Source: Aegicerativicinus sediminis (GTDB lineage: Bacteria; Bacteroidota; Bacteroidia; Flavobacteriales; Flavobacteriaceae). From it: DNA of 64,000 nucleotides. Under the pieces are notes generated by a model. The model searched no databases and was not told the DNA's origin. It saw nothing but the letters and a program-made list of their open reading frames with translations. How positions within the stretch are numbered: position 1 is the first letter of the stretch; every line of letters starts with the position of its first letter. Shown here in pieces: positions 27,419-36,754 of the stretch. The stretch is taken from assembly GCF_015476115.1 (NCBI RefSeq), contig NZ_CP064295.1:2226001-2290000 (forward strand). Direction: 5' to 3'. The position numbers were made by a program, and so were the translations under genes.

Positions 27419-28354
27419 CTAGTTAGTCTTGTTTAAAATGATGTTATTAGTGATTTCTGTTTGATCCCATTGCACAAAATGGCCTGATTCCCCTATCAAA
27501 GTGACATTAATATTTGGGTGATTCTCTTTAAGTTGATCCACCAAAGATTGCATTGTTAAATCTGGGTGTAAAATCTTGTTAGGTACCAACAGGTCATTCT
27601 TGCTAAATAGAATATTTATCGGTGCTTTTATTGTAGATAATTGATCATAAATGGGCTCATTGAGCATGGCAAAAATGCAATCCACAACCGTTTCGCAGTA
27701 CTCTTTATATTTTTCCTTATCTGCTTTAATAGACAAGCGATCCTCGTACATAAATAGAGCGTCTTTAGGTACTTTTGCTCCATAAAAATTAACGTCAAAA
27801 TTTTGTTTAATTTGGGCGTCAGATAGGTTGAGATATAGGCCTTCTGTAATTACTGCTTTAAACCAGTTTCTGTCTTTTTCAGTGAAAGTCTCTATCCCGG
27901 CAGGTGACAGCAAAACTAATCGTTTTAACCATTTGGGGTGTTTCGTCAGAGCTAGTTTTGAAATGATCTGTCCGCCCATGGAATGCCCTACGAGAACAAT
28001 GTTTTTTAGTTTTTTGGTTTTTACAAATTCTTGGAGGATTTCACCGAATTTTTCGAGACTTGGCGTGGAGTTTAATGCTTTTGTTTCTCCAAAACCAGGT
28101 AAATCTATCGCATAGGTTTTACCATGTTTGGAAATTTCTGGAATTGTTTTATTGAATGCTTTAGAATTGCTTCCAAGGCCATGGACAAGCAAGAAAGTTT
28201 GATTTTGGTTGTCCCCAGCCTCTAAATAATGCATTTCAATACCGGCTTTGAGAAGTGAAATATGTTTAGATTTTATGTTTTGAGCCATGACAAAATTGCC
28301 TAAAAGGATTAGGGTAATTATTGAGGTGGACTTTTTGGAAAGCCCCATAATCAT
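27419..28354 (-). CDS. Alpha/beta hydrolase, exported
   Basis: A 311-residue alpha/beta hydrolase from this start. The catalytic triad is readable: Ser in VGHSMGGQI, Asp in FSKNDLLVPNK and His in GESGHFVQWDQ; the oxyanion block is LLVHGLGSNSKAF. The N-terminus MIMGLSKKSTSIITLILLGNFVMA is a signal peptide, so the enzyme acts in the periplasm. A longer start at 28387 would overlap the symporter gene by 17 bp and place extra residues before the signal; the ATGs at 28354 or 28348 are more likely. It sits between the symporter and the TonB receptor genes and would hydrolyse the imported ligand before inner-membrane uptake. Substrate unknown. Confidence 0.85.
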   Translation of the reverse strand: MIMGLSKKSTSIITLILLGNFVMAQNIKSKHISLLKAGIEMHYLEAGDNQNQTFLLVHGLGSNSKAFNKTIPEISKHGKTYAIDLPGFGETKALNSTPSLEKFGEILQEFVKTKKLKNIVLVGHSMGGQIISKLALTKHPKWLKRLVLLSPAGIETFTEKDRNWFKAVITEGLYLNLSDAQIKQNFDVNFYGAKVPKDALFMYEDRLSIKADKEKYKEYCETVVDCIFAMLNEPIYDQLSTIKAPINILFSKNDLLVPNKILHPDLTMQSLVDQLKENHPNINVTLIGESGHFVQWDQTEITNNIILNKTN

Positions 28355-28370
28355 TACTGTGACTTTAATT

Positions 28371-29873
28371 TTATTTTGCCACTTCATTCTTCATCGGATT
28401 CGTTACGTAAACTATCATTGCAATAATTGTTGAAATTATAAGTGCTAAGGCAGAAGCCACAGCTGGATTTTTTACTGCCATCCCCTTCATGTAAGGAGTT
28501 AATTCCAAATAATAGACGCTGAAATGGGTAATTACTGCTACAATACTTGCAATAATGGGAATTGTCTTGTTTTGTGTCTTTGTAAATATTCCAAAAAAGA
28601 CTGGAACAAATGCGGCTGAGAAAAAAGCGTAAACCCCATTTTGGGCAAAAATACCGACACTTAAACTCGGACTTACTAATTGTTGATAGGACAATATTAT
28701 GGATGCAATTGCAACAACCACAATTAACATTTTGTTGACGCTAATTGCATTAGTATTAGAAATACCTAAACCTTTTAAAATTGGAAGTAAAAAATCGTTT
28801 GTAATTGTTGTAGGGATGGACTGAATTAAGCCTTCCAAGGTGGATAGGCCCGCAGCAAACAAACCTAAAATAACCAATATGCCAACATATATTGGGAATC
28901 TTTGCACAACATAGGCTGGCATTAACCCATCCATTTTAAGGACTTCGCCATTCATTGTTAATTCTGGGAACATTAATCGTGCATAAAATCCGGCAAATAC
29001 AACTGAGAAAAACAGAATTAATATGATGATGGTGTAAAACAAAAATTTGTTTACCTGTTCGTCTTTTTTAATCAATAATGATTTGGTTAAAATATGGGGT
29101 TGACAAACAATTGCAATTCCCACAATAGCATTACAAACTACCACCTCAAAAAAGTCTCTGAATAAAGGGCTTTCAGAATTAAAGGGTTTGGTTAGCATTG
29201 GGTCTATGTGATTTAACCGTTCAAAAAGTCCGGTTCCCTGGGCTTGAAACATATATTCAGCTCCAGATCCAATTAACAAAATGGCTACTATTACCATAAG
29301 AATCGCTTGAATGGAGTTGGTATAAACCATGGAATTGGCCCCGCCAATAGACATATAGGTGAATACAATAATTACTAAGGTTATTAGCACATACAATTCC
29401 TCCACATTTAATGCTTTTGAAACAACCTTGGTAATTCCTACACAAATAAGAACAATAAAGGTGATTAGAAGAATGCTTAGGAATCCAAAAAACACTTTCA
29501 AGAATTGTGAATCATATCGCTTTCCTAACCAATCGGCAATGGATATGGACTTTACATTCACACCATATTTTCTAAATTTTTTAATGAAGATTATAAGAGC
29601 AAAAAAGATGGAAATGGGCATAACAACACCAAATGCCAAATAAGCACTAAGTCCATACAATGAAATAAATCCTGGGTTTATAATAAATGTTGCTGCGCTC
29701 GTTAAAGAAGCTGCTAAAGACAGACTGACAAAAATGGTAGAGAAGGATTTGTTCCCAACCGCATAAATTTCAATAGAATCCACTTTAGCCCTTGACTTAA
29801 TGGCTAAAACAAAAAATACAGTAATAAATACTATTAGGCTAATTAAAGTAACTAGGCTGTCAGAATTTCCCAT
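28371..29873 (-). CDS. Sodium:solute symporter (SSF family)
   Basis: A 500-residue inner-membrane symporter with about thirteen segments. Family marks are VDSIEIYAVGNKSFSTIFVS and ASLTSAATFIINPGFISLYG in the first segments (sodium-site region), GGANSMVYTNSIQAILM in the middle and GLFAAGLSTLEGLIQSIPTT in a late segment. This pattern resembles the acetate/pantothenate-type branch; the substrate is likely a small organic acid or similar. The ATG at 29873 (MGNSDSLV) is chosen because the first segment follows directly; the longer frame to 29951 adds 26 residues with no homology. It is the first gene of the minus arm and would bring the imported or hydrolysed compound across the inner membrane. 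Confidence 0.87.
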   Translation of the reverse strand: MGNSDSLVTLISLIVFITVFFVLAIKSRAKVDSIEIYAVGNKSFSTIFVSLSLAASLTSAATFIINPGFISLYGLSAYLAFGVVMPISIFFALIIFIKKFRKYGVNVKSISIADWLGKRYDSQFLKVFFGFLSILLITFIVLICVGITKVVSKALNVEELYVLITLVIIVFTYMSIGGANSMVYTNSIQAILMVIVAILLIGSGAEYMFQAQGTGLFERLNHIDPMLTKPFNSESPLFRDFFEVVVCNAIVGIAIVCQPHILTKSLLIKKDEQVNKFLFYTIIILILFFSVVFAGFYARLMFPELTMNGEVLKMDGLMPAYVVQRFPIYVGILVILGLFAAGLSTLEGLIQSIPTTITNDFLLPILKGLGISNTNAISVNKMLIVVVAIASIILSYQQLVSPSLSVGIFAQNGVYAFFSAAFVPVFFGIFTKTQNKTIPIIASIVAVITHFSVYYLELTPYMKGMAVKNPAVASALALIISTIIAMIVYVTNPMKNEVAK

Positions 29874-30302
29874 ATTAGTTAGTTGGCAAAAAAACTGTTT
29901 ATTAATTAGGGATTTCATAAAATATCCCTGAATTATATGTGCAGCATTCAAGTCAATATTAAGGCAAAGAATAAGAATTACTTAAAATGAAATTAAAAAA
30001 TGGCTATGGACTTTTTTGTTATTTCAGGGTATGAATTATCAATATTTCTCTTAAATCTAAGAATTGGTCGCCTTAAGAAGGCCATTTGTGTTATAGCGGT
30101 GAAGGTTTGAAGGGTTTATTTCCTAAAATGTATCTGAAAAACCATAAAGTCAGGATTATTAAAAAATTATATTAAAATGCTTATAATCAAATAAATAAAA
30201 TTTAAGTAAACATGTTAATAATAAAAAGTCTATGTATTACTTTGTAATATTTTATCTTTAAACGGCTATTTTAAGTTTAGTTTTGATAGAAAATTTATAA
30301 AA
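29874..30302. promoter_or_regulatory. Divergent intergenic control region of the uptake/ligase cluster
   Basis: 429 bp without genes between the symporter and the SDR gene. On the plus side there are two -7 box candidates for the SDR gene, TTACTTTG (30237-30244) and TATCTTTA (30253-30260), without a well-placed TTG. A small inverted repeat GCCTT-AAG-AAGGC (30070-30082) lies in the middle and could be an operator. No regulator gene is adjacent. Confidence 0.4.
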
Positions 30303-31040
30303 ATGAATAGACTAACTAACAAAGTAGCCATTATAACTGGTGGGGCAAAAGGAATTGGTAAAGCAACAGTAGAGTTGTTTCTTAAAGAAGGTGCATCCGT
30401 CATTTGCTGGGACATTGATGAGGTAGCGGGCAATAAATTATTGGCGGAAAATGAGGGTAATGACCTTTCTTTTTACAAAGTCAATACTTGTGATAAGGAA
30501 AACATAGCATCTGCTATTTCATCTATTGTTGATACTTATGGACGGATTGACATTTTAATTAATAATGCCGGTATTACTAGAGATGCGACTCTTAAAAAAA
30601 TGACTGATGAGCAATGGCAAACTGTTTTAAATGTTAATCTAACTGGCGTTTTCAATTGTACCCAAGCGGTTTCTAATGTAATGGTTGAGCAGGGTAGTGG
30701 TAGTATTGCTAACGCTGCATCCATTGTTGGACTTTATGGAAATTTTGGACAAACCAACTATGTAGCCACCAAATCAGGTGTTATAGGAATGACAAAAGTC
30801 TGGGCTCGAGAATTGGGTAGAAAAGGTATAAATGTAAATGCAGTGGCTCCCGGTTTTATTGCCACAGAAATGGTAACCACCATACCGGAAAAAGTTATTT
30901 CGGACTTAGAATCTAAAACCCCTATGGGCAGATTGGGAAGTCCTATGGATATTGCCTATGCCTATCTTTATTTAACCAGCGATGAAGGAAAATTTGTCAA
31001 TGGTGCGGTATTGAGCGTGGATGGAGGTTTGGTTATGTAA
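30303..31040 (+). CDS. SDR family oxidoreductase (FabG-like)
   Basis: A 245-residue short-chain dehydrogenase/reductase. The cofactor motif is TGGAKGIGKATVELF, then NNAGITRDATLKKM as in FabG, NAASIVGLYG with the catalytic Ser, and TNYVATKSGVIG with the catalytic Tyr and Lys. The SDR end block VNGAVLSVDGG is present. WDIDEVAG after beta-2 has an Asp, which favours NAD over NADP, but FabG-type use of NADPH cannot be excluded. It would reduce a 3-ketoacyl thioester or oxidise a 3-hydroxy one. It is the first gene of the plus arm of the divergent cluster and is followed after 5 bp by the TPR-like gene. Confidence 0.9.
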   Translation: MNRLTNKVAIITGGAKGIGKATVELFLKEGASVICWDIDEVAGNKLLAENEGNDLSFYKVNTCDKENIASAISSIVDTYGRIDILINNAGITRDATLKKMTDEQWQTVLNVNLTGVFNCTQAVSNVMVEQGSGSIANAASIVGLYGNFGQTNYVATKSGVIGMTKVWARELGRKGINVNAVAPGFIATEMVTTIPEKVISDLESKTPMGRLGSPMDIAYAYLYLTSDEGKFVNGAVLSVDGGLVM

Positions 31041-31045
31041 TTAAA

Positions 31046-32440
31046 ATGAAATTAAAAAAGTTTACATCCTACGTAACAACTTTGTTGCCTCATGAAGTCA
31101 TGCTTCTTGAGCGGATTAAACAATTTCAAGATGATGATAGAAGAATTATTTTTTATCGACTTAAGAATAATATACTTCACCCGGATGATCTATTAGAGTT
31201 TGACGAGAGTATAGATAAACGGAAATATTCACACTTAATGAATTGGATGCAGTCTAAACTTGAAGCATCCTGTACCGACCAATTCTATAAGCGTCTTAAT
31301 TATTTTGATAATCGTATTAAAACAGACACTATTTCCTCTGAGGAGGAAAAGGAATTGTTGATGTTGATAAAAAACTATGAGGCCCACCATTACCATTTTA
31401 TTAAATTTTATGAGGTTGTAAAAAACTATCTCATCTTTCTTTTGGTAAGGGTTAGACTGAATGATTATGGATTAATCAATGAGTTTATCCATCAATACCA
31501 TGATGATTATACCCGTTGTAAGGAGGTTGGTAATCGTATGATTCAGGCAGCTTCGGATATTGTTTCCGATTATCATAATTCTAGATTGACGCCTAATTCT
31601 TCAAAGTGGGAGAATTGGTTAAAGCGCTTGTATTTAGATTCAAATTTAGATGGCTATAATAGGTATCAAGCGCTTATATTAATTTCATATATCGCATTGA
31701 ATAAGCCAGAATTGCTGCATGAGGCTTTGGAGTTTTTCAATGATTTGGAAGAACAGTTGATTAATGGAAGTTATTATTCGCGAAAATTATTATTGAATTA
31801 TTACGGGAATAAGCAGTTGATTTTGATGAAATTGCATAAGTATGATGAAGCCTTATACTATGGAGAATTGTCTATAAGTGACCAGGGACATGATTATATA
31901 ATGTATCTAAACAACTATTGTTTTAACCTGTTGAAGTTGGGCCAGCCTAAAAAAGCTCTTCATATGTTAAAACAAGCACTACCTTTTGTGAGGCAAATGT
32001 CTAATAAATACAATCGTACCTTGTTTATTTCTTCTCTTACTAAATGTTATAATGATAATGAGCTATATAAGGATGCTAAGAGGTATGCGGAGAATCAATT
32101 GGCCTTGCATGAAAAAGATATTCTAGAACATAATTGGAACAATTTTTTCAGAACCTATATTGAAACTTTACTCTACCTAAGAGAATATGCAACCATAAAA
32201 AAGTGTATTAAAAGGTACAATTTAATTGAAAGAGAGAATTTTGCCATTAAAACACATATTACATTCCCCTATTTTAAATGGTTTCTCTCTGTTGTAGATT
32301 TCAAGGAAGGGAATATCACCGAACAGAAATTTATGAGTTCTATTAGGCGAGAGATGGAGCAAATATCAAACACACACCAAATTTCCCCATCCAAAAAAGT
32401 CATGTCTTTATTGGAACAAACCATTACAACCATGGTTTAA
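31046..32440 (+). CDS. Unrecognised helical-repeat (TPR-like) cytosolic protein
   Basis: A 464-residue protein without signal peptide or membrane segment. It is almost entirely helical and charged. The second half has TPR-like helix pairs (LHKYDEALYYGELSISD, LKLGQPKKALHMLKQALPFV, YKDAKRYAENQLALHE). The first half (MKLKKFTSYVTTLLPHEVM, then aromatic-rich helices such as YEAHHYHFIKFYEVVKNYL) is not recognised. It begins 5 bp after the SDR stop, so the two are co-transcribed. A scaffold, a co-regulator of the cluster or an accessory protein are all possible. I do not recognise the family beyond the TPR-like fold. Confidence 0.6.
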   Translation: MKLKKFTSYVTTLLPHEVMLLERIKQFQDDDRRIIFYRLKNNILHPDDLLEFDESIDKRKYSHLMNWMQSKLEASCTDQFYKRLNYFDNRIKTDTISSEEEKELLMLIKNYEAHHYHFIKFYEVVKNYLIFLLVRVRLNDYGLINEFIHQYHDDYTRCKEVGNRMIQAASDIVSDYHNSRLTPNSSKWENWLKRLYLDSNLDGYNRYQALILISYIALNKPELLHEALEFFNDLEEQLINGSYYSRKLLLNYYGNKQLILMKLHKYDEALYYGELSISDQGHDYIMYLNNYCFNLLKLGQPKKALHMLKQALPFVRQMSNKYNRTLFISSLTKCYNDNELYKDAKRYAENQLALHEKDILEHNWNNFFRTYIETLLYLREYATIKKCIKRYNLIERENFAIKTHITFPYFKWFLSVVDFKEGNITEQKFMSSIRREMEQISNTHQISPSKKVMSLLEQTITTMV

Positions 32441-32447
32441 TATTTGA

Positions 32448-32699
32448 TTAATTGGTGTTGTTAGGTGTGGCCTTGAATCTTAGGAGAGCAACTAAAGAAG
32501 CAATTGTCCATACGCCCTCCAAAATAATAAAGGGAATATAATCCATTAAAATGGACGCTAGGCAAGCCATTGCAGCTCCAACTAAGTTCAATAAGATATA
32601 GGACAAATCGGAAGTTTTTACCTTCCCGGCAATGCTTAGGATAAAGGCTAATAAAATTTGAAAAACACCTATAAAACCAATCCAATCAATCAAATTCAT
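32448..32699 (-). CDS. CBU_0592 family small membrane protein
   Basis: An 83-residue protein with about three hydrophobic segments: start WIGFIGVFQILLAFILS, then SYILLNLVGAAMACLASI and ILEGVWTIASLVALLRF. This is the pattern of the CBU_0592 membrane protein family (family name from memory). Function is unknown. It is convergent with the TPR-like gene, only 7 bp between the two stops, and lies 45 bp downstream of the esterase gene on the same strand, so it may be the last gene of that transcript. Confidence 0.72.
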   Translation of the reverse strand: MNLIDWIGFIGVFQILLAFILSIAGKVKTSDLSYILLNLVGAAMACLASILMDYIPFIILEGVWTIASLVALLRFKATPNNTN

Positions 32700-32744
32700 A
32701 AGCTGTAATAATTCCTGAACGCTATAACTTAACAGTGTTAAAAC

Positions 32745-33578
32745 CTAAAATGAATTAAGGGACCAAATGAGTGCCTTTTCTTTTGTCGCCCTAAAAATGG
32801 TGTTGTGCAATTCCCCGGGTTCGTCTGAATAATGCCACTTAAAAGTCTCAGGCGCATTCGCTTCAAAAGTCTTCTTAAGCATTCGAGTATACATATGAAT
32901 GTCTTCTGCATTTGATCCTGCAAACCAAAAGCTCATTTGTTTTTTAGGAAAATTCTCAATTAAAGAAACAGAATTCTTAACCAAATAATGATCATTCCAC
33001 CAAAGGGATGGATCCATTGCAATGTAATGGTTGAAAGCATTTGGCTTTAAAAGCATGGTTTCAACAACAAACAAACCTGCAAGAGATTCCCCGATAATTG
33101 CTCTCTTTTTAGTGGTTCGATATTTTTTATTGATTTCAGGAATTAATTCCTTGATGATAAAATCACGAAAATTTGATGCGCCGTCAGTTAAGGGACAATA
33201 TTGTTCGTCTTCAGGAACTTCTGAAAATCCGGTAAGATCCCTTGTTCTAACTGTGTTTTCTATTCCTACCAATATATGCGGGGGGATGTCTTTATTGCTA
33301 ATTAGTTTGGCAAGGGTATTTGCAATATGCGGAAAATCTTCTTTAACGCCACCATCTGGCATGTATAACACCGGGAAACGGTTCTTATTGTCTTCATAAT
33401 TTGGAGGAGTCCACACATTAATGACCCTATCTTCTTCAACATGTTTAGAACGAATGATGAAATTATCATGGTCGGGAATAGAATCGTTGGTTTGTGATTT
33501 TGCTGAGTATTGAAAGACGAAAACCCCAATGAAAAGTAAGAGGTAATTTAATCTTAAATTAAAGATATATGTTAACAT
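32745..33578 (-). CDS. Alpha/beta hydrolase-fold esterase (PF00756-like), exported
   Basis: A 277-residue esterase of the Fes/esterase-D type fold. The nucleophile elbow is IGESLAGLF, followed later by ELHNTIF with the His. DNFIIRSKHVEEDRVINVW and RFPVLYMPDGG are the typical N-terminal strands. The chosen start at 33578 begins a signal peptide (LTYIFNLRLNYLLLFIGVFVF up to SAKSQ), and leaves 4 bp to the DUF2200 gene; the longer frame from 33632 overlaps that gene. Related enzymes hydrolyse siderophore esters or carbohydrate esters; there is no siderophore cluster here. Periplasmic location is likely. Confidence 0.82.
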   Translation of the reverse strand: MLTYIFNLRLNYLLLFIGVFVFQYSAKSQTNDSIPDHDNFIIRSKHVEEDRVINVWTPPNYEDNKNRFPVLYMPDGGVKEDFPHIANTLAKLISNKDIPPHILVGIENTVRTRDLTGFSEVPEDEQYCPLTDGASNFRDFIIKELIPEINKKYRTTKKRAIIGESLAGLFVVETMLLKPNAFNHYIAMDPSLWWNDHYLVKNSVSLIENFPKKQMSFWFAGSNAEDIHMYTRMLKKTFEANAPETFKWHYSDEPGELHNTIFRATKEKALIWSLNSF

Positions 33579-33582
33579 AGGT

Positions 33583-33933
33583 CTAGGAACGTAATATTTT
33601 TTCCATGGCCTTCCCCCTCGCCAATTCATCAATTAATTTATCTAGATACCTAATTTTTTGCATCAATGGATCTTCAATTTCTTCAACACGGTAACCACAT
33701 ATGACACCTGTAATTTTGGATACATTCGGATTCAGCTTTGGGACATTCGCGAAAAAAGTCTCGAAATCTGTTTTATCTGAAATAATTTGATCCAATGAGT
33801 TTTGATCGTAGCCTGTTAACCATAAAATAATATGGTCTACTTCCTCTTTGGTACGTCCTTTTTTCTCAGCTTTTGCAATATAATGCGGATATACACTTGC
33901 GAAAGAAGTTGTGTAAATGCGGTGTTTATTCAT
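33583..33933 (-). CDS. DUF2200 family protein
   Basis: A 116-residue soluble protein that fits DUF2200 along its full length: start [20 protein letters not shown], then [34 protein letters not shown], and the end [20 protein letters not shown]. The motif [14 protein letters not shown] is typical. Function is unknown; the family is widespread in bacteria. It is followed after 4 bp by the esterase gene and may be co-transcribed with it. No signal peptide. Confidence 0.88.
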   Translation of the reverse strand: MNKHRIYTTSFASVYPHYIAKAEKKGRTKEEVDHIILWLTGYDQNSLDQIISDKTDFETFFANVPKLNPNVSKITGVICGYRVEEIEDPLMQKIRYLDKLIDELARGKAMEKILRS

Positions 33934-34004
33934 GGATAGGGAATTAGACCTCTAATTTATGCCTTTTCTGAAAATATTTGGTATTATCCTATCTCCAGTA
34001 ATGA

Positions 34005-34292
34005 TTAATCTTTTAACTGAAACAATACATCAACTACCTCAATAGAAGGAGTTTCCACAATACCATAAGCCTTTGGTATGCCTGCAGCTAGTTCAGAATT
34101 TCTGAAGGCATTGAGAGACTCCCTAGAGTCCCATACATATATACCTCCATAATGGTTTTCTTGAGGCAGTTTAATGTAATATTTCTGAATAAGCCCTGAT
34201 ATTTTTTGGAATTGAGGTTCTCTTTCCCTTGCAATCCTTAATACTTCTTCTTCAGATAATCTAGATTGAAATTTGATGGTTTGGATAATCAT
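34005..34292 (-). CDS. YdhR-like putative monooxygenase
   Basis: A 95-residue single-domain protein with the dimeric alpha+beta barrel pattern of YdhR (PF08803). It starts IIQTIKFQSRLSEEEVLRIA, has FQKISGLIQKYYIKLPQ, then HYGGIYVWDSRESLNAFRNS, and ends VDVLFQL. The GGIYVW and SLNAF blocks are typical. Such proteins are proposed monooxygenases or ligand-binding proteins; no cofactor is visible. It stands alone with 71 bp to the DUF2200 gene. A TACCTTTA box on the minus strand lies about 147 bp upstream of its start. Confidence 0.8.
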   Translation of the reverse strand: MIIQTIKFQSRLSEEEVLRIAREREPQFQKISGLIQKYYIKLPQENHYGGIYVWDSRESLNAFRNSELAAGIPKAYGIVETPSIEVVDVLFQLKD

Positions 34293-34482
34293 AGAGTAAA
34301 TTTTAAATAATTTTCGACTTTACTATTGATTCAGCTTCATAAAGCACAACTGATGGCTGCTGGGATAATAAATAAGTTGTGTCTTATGTATAATAAAAAC
34401 ATGTCAAGTTATTATCAGTTCAACCGATAATTCTAAAGGTAGGGTTATAAGAAATCCAAAAAAAAGTGAGTCCGCAGTAATC

Positions 34483-35694
34483 TTAGATTTCCAATACCGG
34501 TTGTGGTGATGACCGTTCCCCAGCTTTTTTAATATCAGAAAGTTTTCTTGAATATTTCCTGCCATTCAAAAATTTACCGATAAAAGTTCCTCTAACCAAA
34601 TAATGGTAACTCACAAAACTGATAATACCAGTGGTCGTAAGTACAAATAGAAATTTTAAGGTTGAAGGGATTGGCCATTCAACAATTAAACTTGGAATTA
34701 AGGCAGTAAAACTTAGATGGACTAAGTATACCCAATAGGATGAATCTGAGATGTAACGCATTTTTGCTGAATGATTACTCCCGTAGCGAATAAATAGACC
34801 TGTAATTCCAAAGATGAAGGTCCAAACCATAAGAGATTTTACAATGACATTGACCGAAAAGCTCCAAGATCCCTCCATAAAAAAGTAAAGCGTGAACAGC
34901 GTAATTCCAATAATGGTATTTAACCAATCATGTTTCATAAAGGTGTCCAGCAAATGTTTCGATTTATACAGTACCCAACCAAATATGTAAAATGAAAAGT
35001 AATATAGAAAGGTGTTAAAATCTAATGTAAAAGAAGTGGAAGTGGCCACATTCCAAGTTCCCATAATCTGGTAAACCAATGCTGACAAACTTGCAAATAA
35101 TAGTATCCTTAATATACTTCGTTTTAGTATCCAACTAAAGGTATTTGAGATAAACTTGCTCAAATTTGGTAATCGCCCCATAAATAAGGCCAAGCCAGTT
35201 GAAACAAAGGTAATAATGGCTAAATAATACAAGAACCATAAATGGAAGGTGGAATCAGGTATTAAAGTGTCCCAAGGGGTAAAAACAGTTAATGCTTTGG
35301 TGAAAGCATCTGGCACACCTCCAAATATGAGCTGGGTATATGTAAAGGAAAAGAGAATTGTAGGCCACAGTAATAGCACGAAAACAATAAATGGTAATAC
35401 AATTCTTGCTACTCGATTCTTTACCATTTTTAGCGGTCTCCTCTCATAAAATAGCATTGCTCCAAAAAAGCCCGCAACTGCAAAAAATATTTGCATTCTA
35501 TAGGCGTGTATAAAGAATACAATAAAGTCATTGGAACTTTGGGTTGTGTTTGGGTCTTTTAATGACCATGAATTCCCGTAATCCACTACTCCGTAGGTAA
35601 TAGCGGAATGTATTACAAGGCCTAATAGCATCATAATAGCTCTTAAGGAATCTAAAGAATGGATTCTTTCAGTTTTTCTTGGTTGGTTTTTCAT
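34483..35694 (-). CDS. Acyltransferase 3 family membrane protein (OpgC-like)
   Basis: A 403-residue membrane protein with about ten segments, of the acyltransferase 3 family (PF01757). The N-terminal block is ERIHSLDSLRAIMMLLGLVIHSAITYG with the family His in VIHSA; AVAGFFGAMLFYERRPLKM and HLWFLYYLAIITF (the HLWFL motif) follow, and YWVYLVHLSFTALI is the conserved late segment. Enzymes of this family acylate periplasmic or surface glycans such as osmoregulated glucans. The acceptor here is unknown. The gene is monocistronic, with 190 bp to the next gene downstream. Confidence 0.87.
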   Translation of the reverse strand: MKNQPRKTERIHSLDSLRAIMMLLGLVIHSAITYGVVDYGNSWSLKDPNTTQSSNDFIVFFIHAYRMQIFFAVAGFFGAMLFYERRPLKMVKNRVARIVLPFIVFVLLLWPTILFSFTYTQLIFGGVPDAFTKALTVFTPWDTLIPDSTFHLWFLYYLAIITFVSTGLALFMGRLPNLSKFISNTFSWILKRSILRILLFASLSALVYQIMGTWNVATSTSFTLDFNTFLYYFSFYIFGWVLYKSKHLLDTFMKHDWLNTIIGITLFTLYFFMEGSWSFSVNVIVKSLMVWTFIFGITGLFIRYGSNHSAKMRYISDSSYWVYLVHLSFTALIPSLIVEWPIPSTLKFLFVLTTTGIISFVSYHYLVRGTFIGKFLNGRKYSRKLSDIKKAGERSSPQPVLEI

Positions 35695-35873
35695 ATGGTT
35701 AGTTTAGTTAGAGGCCATAAACAGTTACGCCTATAACCTTAGGTTAAGCTAATCCTTAGGGAAGAAACATGCTGTAGGAAATTTCGGTGTAGGGTAGGAG
35801 CCGATTGGCATAAAGTTAAAAAAATATTTTAAAGTGACTTTGAGGCAATAAAAAGTCATGTGAATTGAGGGGC

Positions 35874-36620
35874 TTAGGGATTTTTATCGAGATAGTTATC
35901 AATTAAAATATCCAAAGAATCCAAAAACTGTTTTTCCTCTGTATACATGTTATGCATTTTCGCATGAGCAAAAGAGATTTTTCCTAAATGATTCCGGAAA
36001 ACCGGGTCGGAGATAAGATCATTCCTTTTATCAGGTATTACGATTCCCTGAAGTGAGTCTGTGAAAAATCTCGATAAGTCAATAAAATCCATAATATACT
36101 TGTCATAATTCCGAGCAAGGTTCTCAGTTTCATTTTCAAATTTCCTTATCTCATGAATGCGTTCATCCCAAGACGCTAATATGATTCTAATTCCTTCATC
36201 TTGAATAATATCTAAAGAACCTGTGTTTAATATTTCTTTAATTCCAGCATCGTTTAACGACATAATGCTATAATCTCCTGAATTGTACATTAAGGAGTCC
36301 AAAGTTTTGTTTCTTAATTTGTTGGTACTATTTGTGGCCAACAAAACTATTAATGTGTCGGCACTAGAATGAATTTCTTCAGCATCATTTATTACTCTAT
36401 TAAATTCTTTTTGGGAGAGATCAATACTTGTTTTTACACTATTTAGGTAATAGATTTCTTTATTCTTTCGTTTCCGGTTCTCATTCCAATTATTAATTGA
36501 AAGGGCAATGAGAATACCTATGACTACCAATACAATTTCCCCAAAGGCATATAATAGATATCTGCCAAAATTTTTATCTGAAATTAACCCTTTACGCATA
36601 TTTCTAAACAATTTAATCAT
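35874..36620 (-). CDS. DUF6090 family membrane protein (copy 4)
   Basis: A 248-residue paralogue starting at the ATG at 36620 (MIKLFRNMRKGL), which matches the start of the other copies; the longer frame to 36644 adds eight residues that do not. The family block is FGRYLLYAFGEIVLVVIGIL and ALSINNWNENRKRK, so one membrane segment near residues 22-42. The remaining 200 residues are mostly helical (LNSVKTSIDLSQKEF, EGIRIILASWDERIHEI, EKQFLDSLDILIDNYL). It stands alone between the acyltransferase and the M28 peptidase genes. Function unknown. Confidence 0.8.
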   Translation of the reverse strand: MIKLFRNMRKGLISDKNFGRYLLYAFGEIVLVVIGILIALSINNWNENRKRKNKEIYYLNSVKTSIDLSQKEFNRVINDAEEIHSSADTLIVLLATNSTNKLRNKTLDSLMYNSGDYSIMSLNDAGIKEILNTGSLDIIQDEGIRIILASWDERIHEIRKFENETENLARNYDKYIMDFIDLSRFFTDSLQGIVIPDKRNDLISDPVFRNHLGKISFAHAKMHNMYTEEKQFLDSLDILIDNYLDKNP

Positions 36621-36754
36621 TTGGAAGTCAATTTTGAGACCCAAATAAAAATAAGGAATTTCAAAACCTTAGGCCAATCAATTATTAACTGAGAGATTTT
36701 AAGTCCTATTCAAGGAAATGAAATTAGACTTTTCATTGGGCTGCGTAACCCTAT

